From assembly GCA_028551475.1 (NCBI GenBank), contig CM052354.1, positions 14,035,258 through 14,099,257 of the forward strand: a stretch of DNA of 64,000 nucleotides. Direction: 5' to 3'. This DNA is from Casuarina equisetifolia. Lineage: Eukaryota > Streptophyta > Magnoliopsida > Fagales > Casuarinaceae. Made by a program: the position numbers and the translations under genes. Under the pieces are notes generated by a model. It had not been told where the DNA came from, did not search any database, and was given only the letters and a program-made list of their open reading frames with translations. Within the stretch, counting starts at the first letter, position 1; each line of letters opens with the position of its first letter. This document shows, piece by piece, positions 23,462 to 35,224 of this stretch.

Positions 23462-25686
23462 CCTGATATGAAAAGAAACAAACTGAAGTTGAATAAACTA
23501 TCCAAAGAAACATACTTCCAATATACTACTGAAAATGATCAAATCTCCAGATTTCTCCAAATTTTTTTCAAACTAGCTTTTGTACAGCCACAAATTTCAT
23601 ATTAGAGACAAAATGAGAAGCAAAAAATTCAATAACACCTAAATTCTTTAAGAAGATTTAGCAATACAAACAGTAAAACAAAGAAGAAACTAACAAATAA
23701 AAAATGTCACACTAGTACACTATCTCAATAGAGTATACCACATACCACCAAAATGATAAGCACAGTTTTCCTTTTAGTAAATAGCAATCCTTAAGAAGAG
23801 TGCAAAATGGAACACAACCCTAGTACATGACGTGCATGTGAGAAATTCCATAAAACTAGGGAGAAAATGGTACCCAAGTTCTAAATTTAAAGATAGCAAA
23901 GATGTGCACATTAAACAATCAGTTTTAGCAAGGCCAATGGCCTAGAAACCACAACAAGATTGACTTAATCCAAAACAGAAATCTCAGGAGATCCTTAAAA
24001 CTTTGAGAACACCATTCTGTCCTTGAAACATGACATAAGATGGGATCAATAGTCCCAATCCTATTGACACAATAGACAAGCACTATATTCTGTTTTCCTT
24101 AGATTGTCCATCGTAAGAATTATTTTCCAAAGCTTGGGTCCCCTTTGAGAAACAACCCTAGGAGTAGCCTTAGTTGCTAGATACTCTCCATGGGAAAGCC
24201 CGCTTCCTCTCTGAACACTACATGTAATGTTTACCTCTAAATCAAGGATGATCACGACTTCCTAAACTAGAAAGTCTTTGAGGTTCAATTTGCAATAATT
24301 TTCGCACTAATGAGTCCTAGCTTCAATCCGTTTCAAGAAACATTGATAGAAAGGTTAAAACAGAAAATAAAAGCTGCAAATGTTTTAACATAAATCTATA
24401 ATCTGTTCAAATTTCGATCAAATTGCCTACAGTTAGGAAAGCAATCATAATTTCTTTTTCTTTTTTTTTTTAAATTGAGGAATAGTTTCACGAAAATGGA
24501 GACGAACCGGAATAACGTCCAATCTAGTTTCTGGATATTCTGAAAGAAAAAGAATGTATAAAGCTTGACTTCATCCCAAGACTTTAGTTAGAAAAGAAAA
24601 AGAAACAAAATGAACCAGCAAATAAAGCAAATGATACATGAAATACAATGGGCAGACTGCAGTCTAAAAATTTAATTCAAAGAACCAAAGTATAAACAGA
24701 ATCAGCAGACAAAATAGAAGGCGGTTGTTTCTGTAGTTCAGTAAAACTCATACATTGCTATCAATAACCCTAATCTCAAATTACAACATTCTTTGTGTCC
24801 AACTGAAAAATCCAGCACAATATAAGGGGTGTCTGCTTTTATAGCACATAAAGCCATCAATAACCTTGATCCCAAATTGAAGGCTCTCCAACTTCCTATC
24901 CTTTTTGGAATATGGCACATTGAGGTTTACTTGGCTATGATTCTCTACTAAAAAAAATTGCCATGGGTAACAAAAGCAGATATAAGAGCAAAGAAAAAAA
25001 AGAAGAATTGAAGGCAGGGGACAGGTGCCGCGAACAAGACAATCGCAAAAATCTGATTAGTACCGGAAACCAGAGAAAAAAGGAATCCATCTGAATTCAC
25101 TTCCTCAAAATTATCATAGGCAATAGAAATTTAACAAGAAGAATGAAACAAATGAAAAACAAAAACAATGAGAATTCGAATTCTAGAATAAAGCACAGAC
25201 AGCAATATCAATAATCCGAATCTCTGAATTCTCAATTATTTCAGTCCTGCAGCTTTCATTTCGCTATAGATAGCTGCTAAAAAAACGTCGCTTAGGATGA
25301 GAAAAACAGAACCACGAGTAACGAAATTAAGCCAAAAATAAATAAATAAATCACCGCGCCACAGAATTCTTTCACAAAGAAAATTAGAAGTGCACACACG
25401 AAATAGAAAATTACATAGAAACTGAGCTTAGAAAACTAACCTCGAAAAAGCCCTAATTCCCGAATTTATTTTATTTAAAAAGTCTTAGGCCTAATTCACT
25501 ATGCTTCCGGCACCACAACGCTCTCTAAGCTTCGTTCCGCAACAATTTGGTGCGGGGAAAACATCGCTAGAAACATAATCACAGAAAGGAAGCAATTAAA
25601 TAAGGAAGATGATGCTTTCATTTTGAATATTAGAAACGGTAGTGGCAAATAAGCAACGGCAAGGAATTGAGATTTGCCAAACGAAC
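23462..25686 (-). other. Probable 5' UTR intron of the DA2-like gene
   Basis: The base before the ATG (23462) is preceded by CATATCAG, a good acceptor, so the first coding exon is spliced to an upstream non-coding exon. A matching donor CCCAG|GTTCGT lies at 25687/25686, giving an intron of about 2.2 kb. No coding or mobile sequence was recognised inside it. The acceptor is clear; the choice of donor is inference. Confidence 0.6.
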
Positions 25687-25860
25687 CTGGGAAAACAGAC
25701 TGAGCGTGAGAGAGTCTCTCTACGCTAGAAATATGCAAAGAACAGGAAGAACAGGACCTTGTTTGGCAAAATCTAGAGATAGGTAGCGAGAGAGCGAGAG
25801 AGAGAGAGAGAGAGAGAGCGGTTATTCACTGGTCGTATTCCTCCGTTTAGTATGATGTAT
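25687..25860 (-). promoter_or_regulatory. Probable 5' UTR exon and core promoter region of the DA2-like gene
   Basis: A candidate non-coding exon ends at donor CCCAG|GT (25687). Upstream on the minus strand is a CT-rich tract, the complement of the GA repeat at 25787-25819. CT-rich patches are common near plant transcription starts. No TATA box was confidently placed and the transcription start is not determined. Confidence 0.45.
25787..25819. repeat. GA microsatellite
   Basis: Nearly pure GA dinucleotide run on the plus strand (CT on the strand of the gene) at the presumed transcription start region of the DA2-like gene. GA/CT tracts are known binding sites for plant BPC (GAGA-binding) factors; binding here is inference. 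Confidence 0.9.
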
Positions 25861-26558
25861 AATCTGTATGTTCGTTCCTTTGTACATCGGCGTCTGCTCG
25901 GTGTACCCGACGGAGACTTTTTCCAAATGTGGTGATGTAAGGGAAGCAAGGCACGGACGATGGAGTGGTAGTCGAGGAGAGAATCATCCTCCCATTGGCA
26001 ACGAAAAGTTTTGAAGGAGTCGACCGCCCAACGCTTCCTCTGTCCACGCGCTGCTGGACCGCGTCTGCTGCCTACCTTCCCCTCATTTGCAGACTTCTGC
26101 GGGCGGTTCTCCTTTTCTTTTTTCTTTTTTTCTTTTTTATATCATATTTACCCATTTCTGGAATTGGATAGGCCAGCATTTTACGCAACGCCAAAAACAT
26201 GATACAATGTACGGCGATCAAAATTATTTACTAAATGGGGCTGTGTCTTCTCGACAAAATCATGATCTTCATTAATCTTCTCTAATCATTTAATGTTGTC
26301 ATCCAAATCTGGACTTAGTTTTTATATTATTTACTTTTAAACAAAATCCAAACTTTCTATTTAATAAAGCTAATAATGGTAGAGACATTTTCTTATAAAA
26401 TGCCCACAGGGTGGTGTTTTTAACGCTCCCAGACTATGGGTGGGCATCTCCTACCTTATATTTTTCCCGAGAAAAGTAGTGGTGGCCCATAATATGGCTG
26501 CCTTTGTCGAGCTCATGAACGAGTTAGACTACAATATGACTTCACCAAAACAACTACA

Positions 26559-26587
26559 ATATTAATATTAATATTAATATTAATATA
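26559..26587. repeat. (ATTAAT)n simple repeat
   Basis: Direct run of AATATT/ATTAAT units, read from the sequence. Confidence 0.9.
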
Positions 26588-26899
26588 GATAAAGGATTTA
26601 TTCATGCATACACTATTCACGTAAGTTTGTTCGTTTTTGGCTTAACTGTAAACAAATGGTAAATGGAGCGGGCGGTAGGTTCACCCAATTTGTTATAGAG
26701 GGTTTAACGACGGGTAGTATGTGTCCTGTCCTGGAGGGGACATTCCTTGCCTAATAAAACCTAATCTCTGTACCTTTAATACGAATTTCTACAAAGATGA
26801 TCTCATGCAAAACACCCCATCTTATTCTACTTACAGTTTTCCTTCTTTCTTCTACTTACACACAAATAACTGGTCCTAACTTGAGTTCTAGCAAAAGGA

Positions 26900-27320
26900 A
26901 GTGTCAAGAAGTCCCACGTCAATAAAAGGAGAGAAAAATGAGAAAACTTATAAGTGCGAGGATGAGACTCTTCCTGAGCTGGTCCTAACTTTGAGCTAAG
27001 TATTTAGTGTTGGAATCGGAGCTCAGGGGGAGATTGGATAGGTTGAAAATTAAAAATTAAAAAAAAAATTGAGCCCAAATGTGTGTAGAGATTAAATTGG
27101 GTTGAATCTAACAAAAAATGGGTCAAGGCTTGATGTATGGACCCAATGTATGACAAAGAAGATTGTTAAAAAGTAGTAGCTCCACATCGGTAAAATGAAA
27201 GAAAAATAAGAAGCTTTTATAAAGTCTGAGGGTTCCTCTTTTGACCTAGCTTGCTTTTAAAGAGGTAAAGGCCAAGAACACTAGAGGAAGAAGCTCTGAG
27301 ATATCTAGAGAAAAAGAAAC
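26900..27320 (+). mobile_element. Possible TRIM-like terminal-repeat fragment
   Basis: Two diverged segments share the layout TCCCACGTC / TCCACATCGG, then GAGAAAA..AAAACTTATAA, then a GAGACTCTTCC / GAGGGTTCCTC stretch (26.91-26.98 and 27.18-27.24 kb). A primer-site-like GGAATCGGAGC with a CAGGGGGA purine tract lies between them. This resembles small non-autonomous LTR elements, but termini and a target duplication were not resolved. Confidence 0.3.
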
Positions 27321-28050
27321 GGATTTTCGTATGTTCTTAAAGGGGCTTTGGCTCTCTGTCTGCGGATGTCAAAAACCAAAATAAATAAACAAAGGATTTT
27401 GGCAACGGTCAAAAAAACCACTCATAAAGATGTTTTCGACCACAGAGAAGACTTTGCGGTTATCATATTCAAATTTGGTAGTTGTCATAGAAGTAATTAC
27501 AAGGACGGCTCTTGTTTGGCATTAAGTTTGTACTACTCTTAAAAGATAACTTAATTATTTAATTAAGATTTTAATACTCTTCTTTACATGTATGTTTAAA
27601 CTCTTCGCAATAAGGGGTCAAGATATTGGGACATATAATAAATATCTATTATAAAGTCAAAGCTTAGACTTAATACCTATATTTTAATATAATATTAGAT
27701 TCCTCATTGTCCAAAAACTTGATTTCATAAAGAAGAATGAAGTTCATAGTTTAATTAATATTCTAAAAGTTCTAATAGTAGTTATTACTTAAAAAAAAAA
27801 AAAGAGACAAACAATATGTTACGGGCTTATGGGGGCCTATGGCACATTGGGCTTATAAAGGCCTTGTGGGGATGATGCTTAAGGACATTATGGGTGTCAT
27901 GTCAAGGGGCAATTTTGCCTTTTGGCTTAGTGGTTTGCACGTAACAACTAGCCACATTGTTGCGAGCCTGCAACATGGATCTAGTGGTTGGAGCCGTGAG
28001 GGTGAAGTCTTCCCAGTCAATGACACTACATTTCTTCCTTTGATTACCAA

Positions 28051-29020
28051 TGATGGAAGTTGAGCAATCAAAAGGATAGAAAAAAGAGTGAAAGTCGGGA
28101 AAGAGTAAAAGTTGGAAAAGGGATTTTACTACTTGGCCGAAGCCGAAGGTACAACTGAATACAGGTTTAATTCCCTCTCCCTTACAATCCCAATCCCCGT
28201 TATTTATAGATGATCTACTGCTTCCAGTCCAGGTTGGCATTATTAGTTAGAGCTGTTAAACAGATTAATAACAGATAGCGGAAATTACGGAATGGATAAT
28301 CTCCATCTGGTAAACTGTTATGGCCTCCACGTCAGCTCCTCCTCTCCAATAACTACCACCTGGTTGAATTGTTAAGCTACGTGGCATTATCTTGCAACAT
28401 ATCACCCGCCCCCGCAAGAACCTTGTCCTCAAGGTGTGGAAAACGTTCAAGGAAGTCTGAGACATTTACCCAAGTAGCATCTGCAAGGGAGCATCCAGCC
28501 CAATGAGTCAGGAGTTGGCAAGTACCATTACATCACCGAGAATCAAGTAAGGCTTGAGGAAAAATCAAAGGGTCCTCATTGTAATAATCGACAGGAATCT
28601 CGTGCTGCACCATATCTGAAGGTCCCATTCTGTGTTTAAGTGCAGAAACATGGAAGGTGGGATGAATTTTAAAGGTGGTAGGGAGGTTAAGCTTATAAGC
28701 TACCTTCCCTATGCGCTGTAAAATACTAAATGGTTTGAAAAACTTTGGGCCAAGCTTCGGATGAGAATGCTTTGTGATAGAGTGCTAACGAGATGACTGA
28801 AGTCTAAAAAACCTTATCACCCTCTTGAAATTCAACCTCTCTGTGCTTCTTGTCATATTGTTTTCTCATCCGTTCTTGGGCTCTGGCTAAATGTATGTGA
28901 AGCTGTTTAAGGAGTTGATCTCTGGACCTCAAGTTAGAATCCACAGCCTCAATGCTCTCATTACCTTTTGAGTGTGTGTTCAATTTTTGGATTAACATCA
29001 ACAAGTTGTCCTCCTTAGTT
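28051..29020 (-). mobile_element. Gypsy element E, 3' end (integrase tail plus LTR)
   Basis: On the minus strand an integrase C-terminal segment (QERMRKQYDKKHREV..GDKV) is followed by a chromodomain-like segment (ADATWVNVSDF, FPHLEDKV), a GCGGGGGCGGG purine tract and an LTR starting TGATATGTTGC (right end 28404). A CTATAAATA box lies inside the LTR. The LTR's left limit is probably 28051. This is a truncated, broken chromovirus remnant. The upstream part is absent because F2 sequence begins there. Confidence 0.7.
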
Positions 29021-29244
29021 ACATGTCATACATATCTACAACACCTTTGAATAGTGCAACTCAACAATTTTTTTTTTCAAGTGAAAAATAGTAATACTAC
29101 ATCAAAATAAAAATAAAATCTAACAAAGAATGATTCTTTTTTTCAAATGATTATTTTAAAAAATAAAATTTTTAAAGAAAATAAAGGCTAAATTAGACTT
29201 AGAATTATTTGGTATTAATTTTAATCAGTGGTAAATAACCAATC

Positions 29245-30950
29245 CTTGGCAACAATGCCAAAAACTTCTTCAATGAAAATCTTGAATGCAAGTGAATAGG
29301 TCAAACATATAATATAATGATAAAAAAAATTATCATTCCATAAAGATTGATAATTACTAAGCTAATTAAGTACTAACAATGAACTAATTCTAAAATTTAT
29401 CAAGCAAATCAAAATAAAGTTGATGATGAATTAAAATTCAAAATTTTCAAAATTTTCAAAACAAAATTTCAAGACTAAATGAAATTAAATCTAAGTAGGA
29501 AAGATTGATATGAGAAATATGTTACAATATTTGATTTCATCATAACTACTAAATATGAATTTTCATAGTTTATGCTTGCAAGAATGATAATACCTATGTG
29601 ATGGAAAAACTTTGTAATTTATTTACTATCCTATGTCTATATATAGTAAACTTACTTCATTTATTAATACACTATATTTTTATGTGAATTGAAATAAATA
29701 AAGTACATTAGGATTTATAAACATTCCTGGTTTATAATAAATCTTTTAATCATCGTATAACCAAAAGCCTCACAAATAATATGGTATATGTCTATCTATC
29801 TAATTCATGATTACATATTATAAAAAAAAACTACATATTATTTCCTTTTAATCTCAAATATGCAAATTAAATCATTTAAGTGGTAACTAATCACTTAAAA
29901 GTATTAAGCATAATGATATATAACTCACATAAATAAAATATCTTGCAAAGCTACAAACTTATAAAATTCACATTATCATAGTTAGATTACATCATCGCCC
30001 TAATAAAAGAAAATTAGAACATAATAAAATAATAAACTAAAACAATGGTAGAAATTAGACAAAACATTTTAAATAAAAAATATGAAAGTTGTCACTACAT
30101 TATCTCCTCTTCAAGAATTCTTTGCAAAATTCCTACCAATCAAACCAAAATAAAAAATTACACAAAGTAGAGGTAAGCTATCACACCTTTTTTTTTCCCT
30201 TTCTTTTCATGCTCTTTTGAGACTTCCTACATAAACAATAAAATTTTTAATAAATATAAGAAATGATTCTCTTGTACAAATTGAATTCAATCAGGAATTT
30301 ATCAATAAAATCAAACAAAATTTTCCATCACTATTTTCTTCCCTTATTTGTGATTTTCCGGTGATCCTAGGATTCCAAGATCCTCAATTCACCCTTTTCT
30401 TCCTTTTTTTTTTCACAAACTAAATGTTGCAAGTACCCAATTCAAGAAAGGAAAAGAGCTAAAAATATGTGGATAGCTAATAGGTTATATTTCTCCTATT
30501 CACATTGATAATAGCAAAATATACCAAAGTGTTCTTTGCAATGAGAATCTATATATGATGGCTTTAAAGAAAGCTAGATAAATAAAACCTAATTACAAAT
30601 AGAGCTTGGAACCTCACCTACTCTATGAGCTGCACTTATATATCTAATATGAGTTCTCTAAAAATAAAAAATAAAAATAAAAAGAGAAAAAAAAGAAGGA
30701 GAGAGAGAAAGGGGTAAGGTGCTTATATAAGCTTGGCTTTTCTCTTGAATTTCTACCTTGGGGTTTGATGGAAAACAATTTGAAGCAAACAAGGCATCTA
30801 TGTGCACTATTATGACAGGACCTAGCTCCCATTCCACGAGTTACGAGTTGCTTTCAAATATAAATGGCTTGGAAAATTCCTTTTTATATGCACTCTAAGA
30901 TTATGTTTGTACTCCAACTTTTCTTACTTCTACGTAACAATCTTGATTTC
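29245..30950 (-). mobile_element. F-family LTR F2 with tRNA-Asp-type primer site
   Basis: The minus-strand sequence TGGCATTGTTGCCAAGGA (29245-29262) matches the tRNA-Asp primer-site consensus TGGCGCCGTTGCCGGGGA at 14 of 18 positions. An LTR starting at 29276 on the plus strand aligns with the 3' parts of F1 and F3. The far (right) end was not resolved; the estimate is based on the ~1.6 kb length of F1 and F3. The remainder up to 31237 is AT-rich with no gene. This copy identifies the F family as a Gypsy group primed by tRNA-Asp. Broken. Confidence 0.65.
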
Positions 30951-31237
30951 CAGCAAGGTGAGGAGCCTTGCCAGCAATTTACATGAATCATATCATCAAA
31001 GGAAGTAAAAGAATCGATCAACTCTCAATGAATCAACGGAGAAAAATGAAGACAATAGAATAACAAAATGAACGGATCTCACAAATAAAAAAGTGAAGAT
31101 GTGATGAAACAATCCAAAAGATTATTTGGGATTTGTTTTCATTTGTTAAAATAATTTAACAATGGTTAAGGGCCATATAGAACTATGATCTTGGAAATCT
31201 TAAAAATTATAATTAAATTGTTTCAATCATTAGTAGG

Positions 31238-33142
31238 TGTTAAGAATCATATGACTAGAAACTGTGACACTAGTTTATAGATCTGAGAAGAAAATTTGTA
31301 GTGTTTTCTTACAAGCCAAGAACCAAGATTTTGGTTCTTAAAGAATGAAAAACCATAGGTACAATAGATAGCTATAATACAAGGCCTATTTACATCAAAT
31401 AGCTACAGTATAAGCCTTAAAGAAAGCTACAACAAGCCCTATACAACAATCAATATTTCAACATTTCCCCTTAAGCTGGTGGTCAAAATAAGTCATATAG
31501 ACCTAGTTTTTCCATAAGGAAATGGAGTTGTTGTATACCTCCATTAATAGATTTGTAGGCTGATCACATGTAGAGATATGAGATGTTTGAATGATGTGTG
31601 CCATAATTTTTTCTCTGATAAAATGGTGGTTAATCTCAATATACTTGGTTTTTTCATAAAGAATAGGGTTTACAATTATCTTCATTGCGGCCTCATTATC
31701 ACAATAAAGATAAACTAGTCTAACCAAGGGAACCCTCAAATCCCTAAATAACCCAATTAACCACACAATCTCACATGTTGTGGATGCCATGGCTTGATAC
31801 TTGGATTCTATAGAGGAGAGAGAAACTATAGATTTCTTTTGTTTTTCTAAGATATAAGTGATTCTCCATGCATAATACAAAAACCTATGTAAAGTGGCAC
31901 CCTATGGGGCATGATCCATAAGTTGCATCACAAAAAGCTCATAATTCTATATTATTCTTGGATTTCATTATAAGACCTTGTCTAAGTGATCTTTTAATGT
32001 ATATGATTACTCGAAGAGCTATTTCTAGATGAGATTCTTTAGGTGCTTGCATGAACTGACTCAGTAAGTGCACAGCAAAGCATATGTCTAGCCTAGTGAT
32101 GATAAGGTAAATTAACCTTCCAACTAGATGCTGATAATGACTCTTATCCTTTAAAAGTACATCCTCATCTTTCTCAAGGAACTTATCATAATTAACACTA
32201 GTGAACTTAACATTTTGTTCCATAGGGGTTTCAGTAGGCTTGCATCCAAAATGTCCATACTCAGATATCAACTCCAAGGCATATTTGCGCTAGTTCATCA
32301 CAATTCTAGTAGGAGAATGTGCCATCTCTACTCCTAAGAAATATTTGACTAATCCAAGGTCATTGATCTAGAAGGAAGAGCACATATACTGTTTTAACTT
32401 AATGATACCCTCTTCATCTCCTTCTGTAATAATCATGTCATTAACGCAAATGAAAACTATAAGCAATCCCTTACGTCTTTGTTTGAGGAACATAGAGTAA
32501 TCATGCTAAGAATGATGAAATCCAGCTCATAGGAGGGCATCTGTAAACTTCTGGTACCATTATTTAAAAGCTTGCTTGAGATCAAAAAGTGACTTCTTAA
32601 GTCTACATACTTTTGATCCCCCCTTAAGTCTTAAGCATTCTAGAAGCAACATGTATATTTTTGTATCCAAATCACCCTGAAGGAATGCATTGTTCACTTC
32701 CATTAAATGCATTTTCTAGTGGTGGATAGCTGTTAAAGTAGTGAGAATGTGAATAGTTATTAGCTTCCCTACAGGGGCAAAAGTGTCCTTATAATCCACT
32801 CTTGCTCACTAATCGTATCCCTTCACCACAAGATGTGCCTTGTAGCAGACAATGCGCCCATTAGCATTATATTTGATCTTATACACTCAATTATTGCCAA
32901 TAGCACAATGATACCATGTTAAGAATCATATGACCAGAAATTGTGAAACTAGTTTATAGATTTGAGAAGAAAATGTGTAGTGTTTTCTTACAAGCCAAGA
33001 ACCCAAATTATGGTTCTTAAAGAATGAAAAACCATAGCTACAGTAGACAGCTACAATACAAGGCCTAGTTACATCAAATAGCCATAGTATAAGCCTTAAA
33101 GAAAGCTACGGTAAGCCCTATACAACAATTAGTATTTCAATA
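31238..33142 (-). mobile_element. Short Copia element D (LTR, RT and RNase H only)
   Basis: 1905-bp unit with 226-bp LTRs at 31238-31463 and 32917-33142. A near-perfect 5-bp duplication flanks it (GTAGG 31233-31237, GCAGG 33143-33147). The primer site TGGTATCATTG (minus strand) abuts the right LTR. A CTTAAGGGGAAATG purine tract abuts the left. Recognisable coding parts are RT (32.8-31.94 kb) and RNase H (31.88-31.5 kb, SLSSIESKYQAMA motif). Gag, protease and integrase are absent although both LTRs and the duplication remain, so it probably moved or formed as a shortened derivative. Broken. Related to A and B. Confidence 0.88.
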
Positions 33143-33147
33143 GCAGG

Positions 33148-35224
33148 TGAAATCTTTCTTGAATGAGGCTTATTAGGTAAAGCCTCTCTTTAACAAGACT
33201 TAGTTTTAATAATTACGCATTCACTAAAACAAGCTTCTTTAACAATGGCATGCATGCTGTCATGGCCACATCAATAGATGGTTCAACTGTTGTGCATGTG
33301 AGCTGGGCCTCATGGTTACGGCATACTCTATTGGTGTGGGTAAAATCCTATTCGATGTCGAAATTTGTCAAGTGAACCTCTCAAATGTCATCCTTATTGT
33401 CATTGTAAATTTGATGGTATAGCTCGGGGCTTTTTGTATGTTCCGCTCACCTGTTTGGGAATCTATTTGTTTTTGTTCGTGCACAATTTGTTGATAGCCA
33501 TCCAAACCAAAACCCATGTTATCCCTATAAAAGGAAGCAAAGAATCAATTTGTTGTGTTAAGCCCAAAGTTTCTTCTAGCATTTCATTTTTTTTTTCAAC
33601 AAATATGAGATATTTGATTGATAAAATTAATTTACAATAGATGACCAGAGGAATATGAAAATTCAGGAAAACGGACGCAAGGTTTTCAACTTCAATTGAA
33701 ATAAGGTACGGCTCATCAACATAGTTGCTACTTATAGTTTAAACCGAGACATTGCACAGACAATTTTCCATAGGAGCAGCTATAGTCCTTCGCGCGCACT
33801 ATATTTCTGTCTTTTAAGTCCTAAGATTCTAAGGAACCTTACGTATTGATGTGATTATTTTGGGCCTACCTCGACGTGGATTTGATAGCCAAGTAAATTA
33901 TGACATATATTATGACATGTAGAAAATAGAAATTTTTCAAAGATCAGTACAACTGTGTTAATTAGATTTACTACTTCTAAAAAATAATTTTATACACGAT
34001 TTTGGGCCTAACGACTAGATAAAAATATAAAATAAAGTACTTTAGGTGCGTAAAAGCATGTTATGATTAAAAAAAATGGAGAAATTTCAGATCTGGATTG
34101 AAATTGGACTTAGATTTGAGAAAATTGGTCGGATTAATACTTTCCGAAATTCCTTTCCTTTTGATGAAAGCTTAGGTTTTATCTATAGTGCACAAAAATT
34201 CGAACACGGAAATATTGGGCTTCAGAAAATCTCAATAAAAAAGATTGGACCTATAAAAGGGAAAAAGGAAAGGTATCTTGCTGATGGCATTAGGAGATAT
34301 TAAAATCTGAAGGAACACGTCGATGGGCAGTTTGAAAGAATTAACCAATGAGAGGATGAGACGTAGTAACTTTAGCGTTAAATTTAGTACAGTTGACATC
34401 GTCTAACATGCTTGTTTTGAGTCTATCACTCATCTAAAATATATGGAAAAATTGACTGCGGAAAATGGACTGATAAAGAATATGCTTTGATACTATAATG
34501 TATTGAGATGGAACACAAAGTGGAAATTTCAGGAGAAACAGAAGAAAGAGAAGTAAAGAAAATTGATTACTTGGTTTCCTCAACTCTTCTTATACATTTG
34601 CGTTGCTTATATACAATCTTTTCACCTAGTCTAATTGAATGTGCTCCCTTTTCTAGATTTAATCTAATTAAATGCATTTTCGTCTATTAAAAATTTATTG
34701 TCATCAAGGCTTTAATCTTTCCTTTACATCTCAAATTTTCAAATCAAGTTTCAGTTGCTTGCAATCGTTGACCAAAATAATGTTGTTTGACTTTGTTTCT
34801 TAAGTAATTATTTATATACATGACATAAACTAAACTTGTATAGAGCATGTTATTGTTTACATATCAAATGTTCGATTAAAATTTTGGGCTCAAAGGCTTG
34901 ATTGAAATTCGGCCTTAAGGCTTAATTGAAATTCAAGTTCAAGGGCCCAACTGAAAATTTGGGCCTATGGATTGGTTGAAATTTTTAACCCAAAGGCTTG
35001 TTGAAACTTTAGGCAGTTGAACTCAAATCGAAACTTTATTTATAGATGCCTTTTCGAAATTTTGGATATAAAAGCCCAATTGAAATTTGGATATGGGAAC
35101 CCATTTGAAATTTTGTGCATGGAAAAAGTGAGGCAAACTTAAAAGAGCTAGTTGAAGTAGAAACACTATTAAACATAGGAAAAAGAAATGATTATAAAGG
35201 GAGAGTACATTTGATTGGTTGTAT
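33148..35224. other. AT-rich intergenic region with weak retroelement traces
   Basis: No gene recognised. At 34486-34500 the minus strand reads GTATCAAAGC preceded by TATA, a weak primer-site match that may mark a decayed minus-strand LTR starting near 34500. A degenerate minisatellite lies at 34870-35115. The open frames at 33365-33640 and 34076-34303 carry no known domain. Confidence 0.4.
34870..35115. repeat. Degenerate minisatellite (TTGAAATTTGGGCC-type units)
   Basis: About nine imperfect units of roughly 25-35 bp built from TTGAAATTT..GGGC(C/T) and a following AAAGGCTTGA/AAGGCCCAA. Spacing varies and each unit has substitutions, so it is an old, decaying array. Confidence 0.75.

Larger units (their letters stand above)
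25870..28050. other. Intergenic region upstream of the DA2-like gene
   Basis: No gene is supported; overlapping short open frames at 25.96-26.27 kb lack domains. The stretch holds an ATTAAT simple repeat at 26559-26587, a possible TRIM-like fragment at 26.9-27.3 kb and otherwise AT-rich sequence. Confidence 0.5.

Noticed and set aside
23094-23605. Plus-strand frames across exons 1-2 of the DA2-like gene
   Set aside because: Antisense to well-supported coding exons and lacking any recognisable domain.
25965-26275. Overlapping plus-strand frames, possible divergent gene to DA2
   Set aside because: Low-complexity phenylalanine-rich translations, no domain, no splice support.
26900-27320. Cassandra-type element (5S rRNA-bearing TRIM)
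   Set aside because: No 5S internal promoter sequence was recognised; left as a possible generic TRIM.
27839-28240. Frames on both strands around 28.0 kb
   Set aside because: They fall in or next to the LTR of element E and carry no domain.
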